From: Bretschneidera sinensis
Taxonomy: Eukaryota > Streptophyta > Magnoliopsida > Brassicales > Akaniaceae
Direction: 5' to 3'
Assembly: GCA_023935145.1 (NCBI GenBank)
Contig: CM043702.1
Span: 103,590,588-103,654,587, forward strand
DNA length: 64,000 nt
In this document: positions 23,271 to 34,689 of the stretch, one piece after another
Position numbering within the stretch: position 1 is the stretch's first letter
Layout of the letters: each line of letters opens with the position of its first letter
Notes under the pieces: model-generated
The model's database searches: none
What the model was told of the DNA's origin: nothing
What the model saw: the letters and a program-made list of their open reading frames with translations, nothing else
Position numbers and translations under genes: made by a program

Positions 23271-25794
23271 GACCAGTTCCTTTTCGGATGAAGACCTGGA
23301 TGAAGTTCAGACCCTGCATGATGATGCCATAGTCATCTCCCTCCTCGTGGCAAATCACGAGGTAAGATGAGTCTTGGTCGACAATGGAAGCTCGGTCGAC
23401 ATCCTGTTCTGTGATGTTTTTCAATAAATGCAATTAAGGGACTCCCGGTTGGAGCTGGTCTCCACCCCACTCTATGGTTTCTCGAGTGGTCCGGTGTTCG
23501 CAGAGGGCAGCATAACCCTCCCGGTGACAGCAGGAACGACTCCGCAGGCGGTCACCATGCAAACTACCTTCCTGATCATTTGACAGCCCTCGTCCTACAA
23601 CATGAGACTTGGTCCACCCACTCTTAACAAACTACGAGCGGTGGTCTCCACGTATCACCTAAAAGTCAAATTCCCCACAAAAGGAAGAGTGGGAAAAGTT
23701 AGGGGAGACCAGCAGATCTCTAGGTCCGATTACCTCAGTGCGGTGAGAGAGGGTAAGAAGGTGGAAGCCCTCCCACTTGAGTTAGATGACCTTAGAGATG
23801 AAAAAAGCAACCCACAGGGCTAGCCGATAGAAGAATTAACCTGTGTCCCCCCCCCCCCAACAAGGATAGCTCTCGAACTATTCGAATTGGCTCCAATCTT
23901 TTGGAAACCCTTAAAGAATCTTTACTCTCATTTCTTAGGGCGAACCAGGACCTTTTCGCCTGGACTGCCGCAGACATACCAAGAATCAGTCCAGAATTCA
24001 TAGTACACTGGCTAAGCGTGGACCCAAACCACAAACCGATCATCCAAAAGAAAAGGTCATTTGCCCGTGAGCGGTAGGTCATCGTCCGGGCAGAGATTGA
24101 CAAGTTACTCTCAGCCAAATTTATTCGAGAGACAAATTACCCGGACTGGGTGTCTAACGTAGTAATGGTGAAAAAGGCAAGTGGCAAGTGGCGAATTTGC
24201 ATCAATTTCTCAGACCTAAACAAAGCCTGTCCAAAAAACAGTTTTCCTTTGCCAAGAATCGACCAGCTCGTTGATGCAACGTCAGGACATGAGTTGCTAA
24301 CCTTCATGGATGCATACTCAGGGTATAATCAAATCCTTATGTATCGACCAGACCAAGAGAAGACAGCCTTCATCACCGAGCAGGGGCTCTACTATTACAA
24401 AGTCATGCCTTTCGGCTTGAAGAATGCTGGGGCAACTTACCAGAGGCTGGTAAATAAAATTTTCCAGGGGTAGATAGGCCAGAACATGGAAGTTTATATT
24501 GATAATATGTTGGTCAAGAGTGTCAGAGCCAACGACCATGGAACCGACTTAAAAGAGGCCTTCGAAGTCCTCCGCCGTCACCAGATGAAGCTGAATCCCA
24601 TTAAGTGTGCCTTTGGAGTCACTGGGGGAAAGTTCCTTTGATTCATGGTGACCTACAGAGGTATAGAAGCAAACCCTGAGAAGATAGAAGCTGTCCTCAA
24701 TATGAGCCCACCTCGGACAGTGAGAGAAGTCCAGCGACTCACCGAGAGGATAGCTGCTTTAAGCCGATTCATGTCAAAATTTGTCGAGAAGTGCCTCCCA
24801 TTTTTTAAAGCCATTAGGAAGGCCAAAGACTTTGTCTGGTCCGAAGATTTCCAAGAGTTGTTCAGAGAACTGAAAAAATATTTGGGTACGCCCCTTTTGC
24901 TCACCAAACCCGTAGCTGGCAAAGAGCTCTTCTTATACCTCTCGGCTGGACATGAGGTGGTGGCCTCCGTCCTAATTTGGGAGGAGGCGGGCACACAAAA
25001 ACTGGTGTACTATCTTAGAAAGGTCCTCCACGATGTAGAGACAAGGTACTTTCCTATGGAAAAGATGGTGTATGCCCTCTTGATCTCGGCATGCAAGCTT
25101 AGGTCATACTTCCAGGCCCACACAATCACCTTCCTCACCGACCAGCCTCTTCGGCAAGTGATCCACAAACCGGATGTCTCCAGTAGAATGGTGAAATGGT
25201 CAGTAGAGCTTGACGAGTTCGATATTCAATACCGACCCCGGGCTGCTATCAAAGCTCAGGCCTTAGCAGACTTCATCATGGAAAACACCCTACCAAGACT
25301 AGAAGATCCACCTCAAGCTCTCGATTAGGCAAGTCTGTCCCCTCAATGGACCCTCCATGTTGATTAATCCTCCACTGATGCTGGCAGTGGAGCCGGGCTC
25401 ATCTTGGGTAGCCCGGACGGCTTTACCCTCGAGTACGCCCTCAGGTTTGAATTCAAGGCCTCAAACAATGAGGCCGAGCATGAAGCTATATTGGCCAGGA
25501 TAAAGCTGGCTAGGGTATTGTCTGTAGAAACTCTTAACGTGTACAACGACTCACAGTTAGTGGTAAACCAGGTAAATGGAGAGTTCGAAGCCCAGGGGTA
25601 AAGAATCGCCCACTACTTAGCAAGGGCCAAAGAACTCGTCGCGAAGTTCAACATGATCCGCATCAGCTAAATCCCCCGGGCCGACAACACGAAAGCTGAC
25701 TCTTTGGCCCGGCTCTCCTCTTCCGGCCAGCATGAATCTATGCGAGCAGTCTATCTCGAAACACTTACCATGCCCAGCATTGATGAAACCACAG
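23271..25794 (+). pseudogene. Protease, reverse transcriptase and RNase H of Tat-like element 2
   Basis: Protease: VLVDNGSSVDILF near 23370. RT: VVMVKKASGKWRICINFSDL near 24160, FMDAYSGYNQI near 24305 (first catalytic Asp kept), then VYIDNMLVKS at about 24492, where the second Asp of YxDD is Asn (24504-24506 AAT). The tether and RNase H follow: 24645-25328 holds FFKAIRKAKDFVWSEDFQ and the LTDQPLRQVIHKP segment. A second, Tat-type RNase H at 25355-25790 has LHVD followed by a stop, NNEAEHEAILARIKLA, YNDSQLVVNQVNG and DNTKADSLARLSS. Stops are scattered (24079, 24472, 24639, 25326, 25364, 25600). The reading frame ends at the copia insertion at 25795. Confidence 0.88.
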
Positions 25795-26967
25795 TGTAGA
25801 TCGAGGTTTCAACCCAAGAGGGGTGGTGAATTGGGTTTTTAAAACTTTTTGCGAAATTAATACAGGTTTATAAAAACGAATAAGCAGCAAACAATTAAAA
25901 CAAGTAATGTGCTGTAAATAAAGAGTTTAGAGAGAAAAGGATGCAAACTCAGATTATAGTGGTTCGGTAGTATCAGATTCGTTCCGACCCTATGTCCACT
26001 CTCTTCAAGGAACTCCTTGAAGTAATCCACTAAGTAACTTAGTCGTACAACTTCCCCGGTGTTGTACAAACCTTACAATCCCTTCCTCTCGGAAGCTATC
26101 CCCTTCCTCTCAGAAGTAATCCCCTTCCTTTCGGAAGTAATCCCTTTACAAAGATGATGTAAAGTAAATAGTAGAGAAACAGCTAATGAAAGCTTATACA
26201 ACTGAATAATGTCTCTTTTTCAAAGTAAAGCTTGAAGAATGGCTCAATAAGAATATTTCAAAGTTTTTTTTTGTTTCAAGAGTATAAAAACTTGATTGTG
26301 TGAGATCAACTCTTGTTGAATGTATACAGCTTGTTATTGAATGCTCAATTGAATGGGTTTATATAGCAATCAAATAATATGGCTGTTATGACTTTAATTT
26401 GAAAAAGATTTGCTTTAAAATGTTCAGATTTGGAGTCCAACGGTCATATTTTTGAACTACCAGTCGATTGGGTCGAGATACCCGTCGACTGGGTTCACTT
26501 GAAAAAATCATGTTTTCAGACCTTCTAGGTATCCAGTCGACTGGTATATTTCATCCAGTCGACTGGGGACTCACTGTCCGTTTTACCAGTCGACTGGTAT
26601 AAATTACTCAGTCGACTGGAGACCTACTGTCTCATATACCAGTCGACTGGTATATGTACCCAGTCAACTGGGTTGTCTTCCAACCCAATTTTTCTGTTTT
26701 AATTTAAAATGTTTGTTTTAAAACGATCGGTTTAGAAAACCTTTTTTGTTCGAGCCATTGAACAACCTATTATAGTGTATAAGTGAGACTTACATTGGTT
26801 CTAAAACCTTAAACCTATACTAGTTCTTCAGTCTTCACTTGATACTTTGATTCGGTTTGAGTTCTTGAACTTTGATCCTTGGTTGAACGCTTTTGTTGTT
26901 TACTACACTTAGTTAGTATAATAACAGTTGTGTTTTTTCATCATTAAAATACGGGTGAGGGTCAACA
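25795..26967 (-). repeat. 3' LTR of SIRE-like element 1, with palindrome array
   Basis: 1173 bp. On the minus strand it starts TGTTGACCCTCACCC. A TATA box, CTATATAAACC, lies near 26366-26357. Upstream of it in that orientation, 26460-26673 has eight copies of a CCAGTCGACTGG-type palindrome. Exact AGTCGACT cores are at 26535, 26557, 26588, 26610 and 26641, and one-base variants at about 26461, 26482 and 26661. Positions 26634-26655 form a perfect 22-bp palindrome. The other LTR has six copies. CTTCCTCTCGGAAG-type short inverted repeats occur at 26090-26150. Confidence 0.88.
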
Positions 26968-27633
26968 ATCTTCCCCTTTTTGATGATGACAAAACTAATG
27001 ATGAGAAAACAGATAAAAAGGCTAAGTGTTTGATTTTTACGAAAAATCGGACAGAGTCTCATCTGTTTTTCAACTAAAACCACCCTGTAAACAGACAAAC
27101 GTAGTTCATATATATTTCAGCCAACCATAATTAACCCAACCAATCAAAGAATAAGTTTTGGAGCAGTGCTCCCCCTAAATCTATGCATTGGTTTCTTTTA
27201 TTTAGTTTTTCTCGGTTTTTCTCATTTTTCTCCCCCGTTTTGACAACAGCAACCAAAGGGGCTAGAAATCAAAAAATAAGCTATTTATCCACTACAATCA
27301 TCTAGAGAATGATTAAACAAACCTGTATACGAAAATTTGGCTTCATTCGGATTTTGGAAGCCTTCTAAAAAAGAACCGAAAGTTTTCATACAAGCATTAT
27401 CAGTTTTCATAGTATTTTCGTGAATAAAAGCAGTTTGAAACTATGCAAACATATCACAAATAATGTAAATAGTTATACAAAATATGGCTAATGGAAACAT
27501 AACATCATATATAAAAAGGCCATACATGAACGGGCTTCATAGAGCCATAACTAAGATAAAATAATACAAGATATGTCTGTGCTATGTGATAAGAGCTGGA
27601 AAACCCTAAGTACATAATAAGGAAATCAAAAAC
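26968..27633 (-). other. Polypurine tract and 3' untranslated region of SIRE-like element 1
   Basis: AAAAAGGGGAAGAT (minus strand, 26981-26968) abuts the 3' LTR and is the polypurine tract. A second purine run, ACGGGGGAGAAAAATG, lies on the minus strand near 27239-27225. The remaining 600 bp up to the aORF stop have no gene. Confidence 0.7.
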
Positions 27634-28895
27634 TCAAGGAGTAGGAGAGTCCAAGCCATCATGAAGAAGTTCCCTAATCTCAGCTAGGGAACCCTCGGTG
27701 TGCTCTCGATGTAACTCGAAGTCGTCTCGTAGGTGGTCGATGGAGGAGCTTAATCTCTGGTACTCCGATTGCATGGACTGGAAATCGGACTCCATCATCA
27801 TCTGAAGGCTCGAGATAGCCTGAAGTATATCTCTGTATCTAGTCTGACCAGTACTCGAGTCATCAATCGGAGGTGCTCGGGCGTCAGTGTCCATATCAGC
27901 ATAGGCAGCAGTCTCCTCCTCCTTATCATCATCACTCTCATCTCCTCGTATCCGTAAGCGCTTCCCGGCTTTTGGATGGAAGAAGCCGTCACGAACCGCA
28001 CATCCCATCTTCTTCAATGATGAGACATTGATGATATCTGTCAGTCCAATATCCTGAGCCTCGGAGGCTGGCAGAGGCACCCGAAAGTGCTGGAGTATGA
28101 GCGTAATGAGCATCCCATAAGGAAGACACCCAGAGTCGCTCGCTTCGCCATTTATCATGTTGGCGAGCAGCAGAGGATAAATATTAAAGTGGTGCCCAGA
28201 TTTAAGGCACCAAATCAATACCGTATCTATCTTAGATAGATACCCTCGGCTCCCGAGTCTAGGGTGGATGGTCCAACTGACAATCAACTGAAACATCTTT
28301 GAGTTGAGGGGCATGTCACTACACATGTGAAATGTAGTGGGTCTGTACACATAGTTAGGGTCTCCCCTGACTATCTGACAAGTCGTCTCGACGTCAAAGC
28401 TGTCTGGCCATCCATCCAAACTCCACTGAATCCCCTTACTGGGATTCTCAGTATGCTCATCAAGAGGTCAGTGTTGACCTCAAACTCCACACCGTTGACT
28501 CTTATTTTGAATCTCAGAACCAAAGGACTGGGTTTCACCAAGTTCGTGTAGAACTGGTGAATCAGTCGCGGGTAATATTTTTCATGTATTCTGACCAGTG
28601 GGGTCAAATTTATTGCCTCAAATGCTGGTAAAATATCAAAATTTCCATGGAGAATAGAGTCGAAATCAACAACTCTACCCGTCATGATCTTTTTATTACG
28701 GATTATGGAGTTATACCTCGAATGAGCAGTCGGACTGGAAAACAGAGTTTCCTCCAACTCTGTTCTGGGTGTTCTGCTAGATGAGCCTGCTGCTCCCTTT
28801 CTTCGTGACTCCGATGCCAAATATTTTGAAGACCTTGGCTTTTTAGGCGCATTAGGTCCACTTGTTGTGAATTTTACACGGATCTTATCGCTCAT
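27634..28895 (-). pseudogene. Post-pol accessory ORF (plant transposon protein family), SIRE-like element 1
   Basis: Sense ORF between pol and the 3' LTR, in the position where some copia elements carry an env-like gene. It starts at ATG 28895 (MSDKIRVKFTTSG) and shifts frame once near 28405-28435; the joined parts would be about 420 residues. The N-terminus is basic. The middle holds MTGRVVDFDSILHGNFDI, YPRLIHQFYTNLV and, in the second frame, IHPRLGSRGYLSKIDTVLIW, a pattern I recognise as the putative plant transposon protein family (Pfam PF20167, from memory). Next come a basic patch (KAGKRLRIRG), an acidic run, and a probable C-terminal coiled coil from about 27830. I see no signal peptide or membrane segment, so an envelope role is unlikely. 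It appears related to 59471-60616. Function unknown. Confidence 0.75.
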
Positions 28896-29087
28896 TTTGA
28901 AGAAAAATGAGTTTTTGGGTAAAAAGAATTTTGGTGAAAAGAAGAGATTTTAACCGCAGAAAGTCAAAAATCTCTTTGTAGATGAAGTTTGGATGGTTTT
29001 TTTTTATCAAAATGGTGAATTTTTCTATAGAAAGAAAACAGGGGTGCTCGAAAATGGCGTAAAAAATCAAAAAAATGAACAGTTTCT

Positions 29088-29347
29088 GTACCAGTCGATT
29101 GGGTTTATGAACCAGTCGACTGGGTGAACTGACAGAAAGATATCAGTCGACTGGATTGAATTGACTAGCCGACTGGATGCCAACTGATTTTCAAAAATTG
29201 GCTCCAAACAGGGTCTACAGATACCAGACTTCTAGACAGAATTTACCAGTCGTCTGGAAGAAGAGACAGAGACTTACCAGTCGACTAGATGAAAGGGCAG
29301 TGACTTACCAGTCGTCTAGTATAGATCCACTAGTCGACTGGACCTTT
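29088..29347. repeat. CAGTCGACTG palindrome array upstream of the SIRE-like aORF
   Basis: Between the end of pol (about 29475) and the aORF ATG (28895). About eight copies of the CCAGTCGACTGG-type motif lie at roughly 29092, 29113, 29143, 29163, 29245, 29277, 29307 and 29330. Some carry single changes (GTCGATTGG, GTCGTCTGG, GCCGACTGG). This is the same motif as in both LTRs, but the flanking sequence is not LTR sequence. On the minus strand the array ends about 190 bp before the ATG. Confidence 0.85.
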
Positions 29348-29469
29348 ATGAAAATTTTCAGTTTTGAAATATAGCACGAAATTTGTTTATCTATAACATT
29401 CTGAGTGAGGGAGATATTTAAACAATAATTAATACTCTTTTACTAGATGTCAAACATGCATATGATGAA

Positions 29470-31300
29470 TTATGAAACAATCAGATATTCAGTTTATCAT
29501 AATCCAGCAATCCTATTAACATTCTTATCTTACAGAAACTAGCTTCACCTAGAGGTTTTGTAAGAATGTCAGCTATTTGATCTTCTAAAGGAATGAATTC
29601 TAGTCTTATGTCAACTTTTTGAGCATGGTCTCTTAAGAAATGATGTCTTATTTTATGTGCTTTGTTCTAGAGTGCTGAATAGGGTTCTTGGTTAGGTTGA
29701 TAGCACTAGTATTATCACAAAATATTGGGATGTTTTTGAGGTTCATGCCATAGTCTTCTAGTTGTTGTTTCATCCATAATACTTGGGCACAACAACTTCT
29801 GGCTGCAACGTATTCTGCCTTGGCGGTTGATAGTGTAACAGAATTTTGTTTCTTGGAAAACTAAGAGGTTAACATAGCTCCTAAGAATTGGCATGTACCA
29901 CTTATGCTTTTTCTATCTAACCTACATCCAGCAAAATCAGCATCTGAATAACCTACTAGCTCAAAAGATGAATCTCTAGAGTACCATAATCTTATGGCTT
30001 GGGTTCCTTGTAGATATCTAAGGATTCTTTTTACTACAACTACATGTGATTCCTTAGGATTAGCCTGAAATCTAGCACACATGCATACACTGAACATTAT
30101 ATCAGGTCTACTTGCAGTTAAATAAAGTAAAGCACCTATCTGCTTCTATAATATTTAGAATCTACAGTTTTACCTCCTTCATCAAGATCAAGTTTAGTAG
30201 TTGTGCTCATAGGCGTTCCAAGTAGCTTTGAGCTTTCCATCCCAAACCTCTTTAGTAGGTCCTTGATGTACTTCTGTTGATTGATGAAGATGCCTCCTTT
30301 TAGTTGCTTGATTTGAAGTCCAAGGAAGTAGGTAAGTTCTCCCATCATGCTCATTTCAAATTCACCTTGCATACACTTTGCAAACTCTTGACACATAGAT
30401 TCATTAGTAGCACCAAATATAATATCATCAACATATATTTAAACTATCAAAGTGTCATTTTTGTGAGTTTTTGTGAAGAGAGTTGTGTCTATTATACCTC
30501 TTACAGAATCATTGTCAATCAAAAATTTACTTAGTCTTTCATACCATGCTCTTGGAGCTTGCTTCAACCCATATAGAGCTTTAGAAAGCTTGTAGACATG
30601 ATTTGGAAGACTAGGATTTTCAAATCCAAGAGGTTGCTCAATATAAACCTCTTCTTCTATAAAGCCATTTAAAAAGACACTTTCACATCCATTTGAAATA
30701 ACTTGAATTTATTAAAGCATGCAAAGGCTAATAACATTCGAATGGCTTCTAATCTAGCTACGGGAGCATAGGTTTCATCAAATTCTATTCCTTCTTCTTG
30801 ATTATATCCCTTAGCAACTAGTCTAGCCTTATTTCTAGTTACTATACCATTTTCATCCATTTTATTTTTATATACCCATTTAGTTCCAATTATTGAATGA
30901 TCTTTTGGTCTTGGAACTAGTTTCTAAACATTGTTTCTCTCAAATTGATTTATCTCTTCCTGCATTGCAATTATCCAATCATTATCTTTTTCAGCTTCTA
31001 TAAATGTCTTAGGTTCTACTTGAGACAAATAAGCTACAAAATTGCAAATATTTCTAATGAAAGAGAGAGTTCTTACCCCTTGTGAAGGATCACCAATCAC
31101 TTGATCAATTGGATGATAATTTACATACCTCCAATCTTTGGGTAGACTTTCCTCTTTTTGACTTGAGGATGGTTGGTCCAAATTGGGAGTTTCCATCTCT
31201 TCATTTGCTTGAGGTGAACTCTCTTTTGGGTCAACAATGGGAGTAGGAGTTTTCATTCTTGGAATAAAATCTGCATCATCTTTAAAGGAAACTTCTCTAC
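29470..31300 (-). pseudogene. Reverse transcriptase and RNase H of SIRE-like element 1
   Basis: Minus strand. RT opens around 31150 (DWRYVNYHPIDQVIGDPSQG) and reads KARLVAKGYNQEEGIEFDET near 30830 and FQMDVKVSFLNGF near 30690. ALYGLKQAPRAWYERL lies near 30580, the intact catalytic motif YVDDIIFG near 30430, and ELTYFLGLQIKQLKGG near 30340. RNase H reads GYSDADFAGCRLDRKSISG near 29955, and the end DILTKPLGEASF lies near 29550-29515. Interrupting stops are at about 30924, 30666, 30440, 30136 and 29861. Domain order and length are normal for copia. Confidence 0.88.
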
Positions 31301-32570
31301 TACTCATTGGGTTAGATTCATCAATAGTTACATGTACAGATTCTTCTACCACTAGAGTTCTCTTATTGAAAACTCTATAAGCCTTACTAGAAGTTGAATA
31401 TCCTAAAAATATTCCTTCATCGGTCTTAGAATCAAATTTACCCAAGTTAGTTTTATTGTTATTTAAGATGAAGCATTTACTACCAAAAGTACGAAAATAG
31501 GAAATATTGGGCTTTCTCCCTTTCCATAGTTCATATGGAGTTTTATCAAGCAGAAACCTTATCAAAATTCTATTTAAGATATAGCAAGAAGTATTCACGG
31601 CTTCAGCCCAAAAGTATTTTGGTAAACTATTTTCACAAAGCATAGTTCTTGAAAATTCTTCTAGAACTCTATTTTTCCTCTCAACAACTCCATTTTGTTA
31701 AGGAGTTCTAGGAGCTGAAAAGTTGTGATTAATTCCATTTTCATCACAAAATTTTGAAAAGCTTTGATTTTCAAATTCTTTGCCATGATCACTTCTTATG
31801 CTTGAAATACAAATTCCCTTTTCATTTTGTACCTTTTTGCAAAACTTTTCAAATCTTTTAAAAGCTTCATCCTTGTAAGCAATAAAAATAACAAAGGTAT
31901 ATCTTGAATAGTCATCAACAATAACAAGAGCATATTGATGGCCACCTAGACTAATGGTACTAATTGGACCAAATAAGTCCATATACAAAAGTATTAAAGG
32001 TCTAATAGTTGAGACTGTATTTTTTGCTTTAAAAGAAATCCTAGTTTGTTTTCCCATTTGACAAGCATTGCATACTTTGTCTTTTTCAAAATTGATTTTA
32101 GGAAGTCCAATAACTAAATCTTTTCTAGAAATGATTTTTAGCAAATTCATGTTTACATGACCAAGCCTTCTATGCCATAGCCATGGATTTTCACTAAAAG
32201 CAGGAAAACATTTTTCATTTTCAGAATGCAAGGATTTCAAATCAACTATATAGACATTTTCATGTCTTTGGCTAATGAATTTGATCTTGCTGCTCTTTAT
32301 GTCTATAACTAGACAATGAGAGGTCTCAAATGTGACTTTGTATCCTTTGTCACATAATTGACTAATGCTAAGTAAATTTGGCTTAAGGCCTTGTACTAGC
32401 AATACATTATCTAGGTTGAGAAATCATTACCGACTTTTCCATGCCCGATGATCTTTATTTTAGTATTGTCTCCAATGGTGACAAGTCCACCATCTCTTAG
32501 AGTTAGCTCCTTGAATACGCTTTTATCACCAGTCATGTGCTTCGAGCATCCGCTATCAAGGTACCAACAG
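31301..32570 (-). pseudogene. Protease end and integrase of SIRE-like element 1
   Basis: Minus strand. 32570-32400 has the protease start (WYLDSGCSKHMTGDKSVFKE region) and DNTKIKIIGHGKVGN. 32402-31698 has the pre-integrase zinc region (LWHRRLGHVNMNLLKII, CNACQMGKQTR) and the integrase core with LLYMDLFGPI (first Asp) and SIRSDHGKEFENQSF (second Asp and following Glu). 31643-31301 has the C-terminal part (YFWAEAVNTSCYILNR, LGYSTSSKAYRVFNKRT). There is one stop at 31696-31698 after NFSAPRTP, and others near 32403. Confidence 0.85.
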
Positions 32571-32579
32571 TTACCTTTC

Positions 32580-34634
32580 TCCTTGGTATGAAGACATATC
32601 TACATCACACAAGGATATACGATAGCACTTTTAGGTACCCAAAATTTCTTGGGTCCTTCGGGGTTAGTCCTAGAAAATATGGTTCCTTTTGGACCCCAAA
32701 CTTTCTTAACTGTATATGGTGATCTATAGACATATTGATGATGCACAATCCTAGGATGATAGTAATTAAAATTTCTAGGATATCTTACATATGCATTCTT
32801 ATAATCCTTAGGATAATAGTTCCTAGGATACATGTTTCTATGGTAAGGAGTATGAAAATGCATGTCATTTCCAGAAAATGAATAATGATGCATTCTAGGA
32901 TACATGCTAGCATGTGTATGCAAATCATTTCTAGGATAATTATGATGGTAATTCCTAGGATGAGCATGTGCAGAATTCATATGTTGATTATGTACATGTT
33001 GGTTATTTCTAGGATGTGTATAACCATTTCTAGAGTGTGCATACATATAAGCATGTGTATTTTTAGGTTGCTTCATTTTTGTATGAACATTTGAATTCCT
33101 AGCATTTAATGAGGGAGTGCTTTTAATCTTGCTAGGGTTTCTTGAAGTAGAGGCTTCACTTACACATGAGGCTTTCATGAATAAGCTCTCTTTTGATTTT
33201 TACTTTCCCAAAAGAAAGTATCCTACACGAGATTTTCCTCCACTTAATCTTTGGGAAGAAAGCACTTCATCAAGTTTTTCTTTACCAAGCATAAGTCTTG
33301 ATATAGTGCTATTCAATTCAGAAATTTTATTTTTCAAATTCTCATTTTCATCTTTGAGAAAATCTTGAGAAGAATCATACAGTAAAGATGATAATTTTTC
33401 TTTTTCTTCTCTAAGACTTATCGTCTCTTTAGAGAGAGATGATACCTCTTTCTTGAGAACAGAATTTCTAGAATCAAATTTCTTCAATTCTTTATGCATT
33501 TCATTTATTACTTCTAGCAATTCTTCACTACTACTCACAATATTATTTTTAGAAGAAGGAGAAGATGTTACCTCACTTTCATCGTCGATTGCCATCAAAC
33601 AAAGGTTGATAATTTCCTCGTATCCGATTTCTTTGTCTGATGACTCATCTTCTTCGTCATCGCTCCAGGTAGTTGCTACCATGGCTTTCTTTTTTGAAGC
33701 CCTTGTATGGTTTGTTTGAAACTAGACAATCAACTCTAATGTGACCGGGCTTCTTGCAGCCATAGCACATAAGCGGTTCCCTTTTCGGAGTGGGATCTTT
33801 TGTGTAAGGTTTCTTGCTTTTCTTCAAGAACCTGTGAAATCGTTTAGTGATCAATGCCATTTCACCATCTTTCTCGCTGCTCTCAGCTTCTTTTTCTGAT
33901 TCCATTTTTTTGCTGCTCGTAGAAGCTTTGAGAGCAATATGCTTTTTCTTCTTCTCATCATTATTGACGATGGGAGTCATTTCTTCCATCTCATACGTCA
34001 ATAATGACCCAAGTAGTGTCTCAACATCTAGTTTGTCAAGATTTTTGGCCTCCTGTATGGCTGTCCTCTTTGGTTTCCATTATGGTGGCAGAGATCTCAA
34101 GATTTTTCTGGTTAGTTCAACCTCCTCAATATTCTTACCAAGCAGTTTTAAACCATTTATAATAGTGGTGAACCGTGAGTGCATTTCAGAATTAGTTTCG
34201 TCAGGAGACATTTTAAAGGATTCATACTCAGAAATTAGCATGTAAATTTTTGACTTTTTTACTTCACTAGTTCCTTAATATGTGACTTGTAATTTGCCCC
34301 ATATCTCTTTAGCAGAAACGTATGCAGATATTTTATTATATTCAGAAATATCTAATGCACAATGTAATATACTTGTTGCTCTGCTATTGAGAGACATCGT
34401 TTTACAATGCTCGTCAGTGTACTCAGTTTTGAGTTTAGACATTGTATGAAGAGTGTCTCCAATAACTATTTCTTTTGAAGGAATTCTAGGTCCTTCTTCA
34501 ATGATTCTCCATAGATTGTAATTTTGTCCTTCGACAAAGATTTTCATTCTATTTTTTCAATAGTTATAATTGGAGCCATTGAACAAAGGTGGTCTAGTAT
34601 AAGAGTGCCCCTCAGAGTAGCTATTTGCTGCCAT
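32580..34634 (-). pseudogene. Gag of SIRE-like element 1, with Tyr-Pro-Arg-Asn-rich segment
   Basis: Starts at ATG 34634 (MAANSYSEGHSYTRPPLFNG). The gag domain runs to about 34000, and the CCHC knuckle CYGCKKPGHIRVDC is near 33765-33725. A one-base shift near 33690 separates it from the next part, an acidic segment followed by a long probable coiled coil (33550-33250). Between coiled coil and protease lies an unusual His/Tyr/Asn-rich stretch (33100-32740) with many PRN triplets, such as HPRNYHHNYPRND and MYPRNYYPKDYKNAY. It ends with KKVWGPKGTIFSRTNPEGPK, which is shared with element 2 of this family. Stops are at about 34558, 34272, 34082 and 33198. Confidence 0.85.
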
Positions 34635-34671
34635 TGGATCAACTCAAGGATTTTAAGCCTAAATATGAGAA

Positions 34672-34689
34672 CGAAGCTCTGATACCAAT
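34672..34689 (-). other. Primer-binding site of SIRE-like element 1
   Basis: On the minus strand, directly after the 5' LTR, ATTGGTATCAGAGCTTCG matches the initiator Met tRNA site TGGTATCAGAGC exactly. Confidence 0.88.

Noticed and set aside
27634..28895. Retroviral-type envelope gene in the SIRE-like element
   Set aside because: The position fits an env-like ORF, but there is no signal peptide, membrane segment or coiled-coil fusion layout; the sequence resembles the plant transposon protein family instead.
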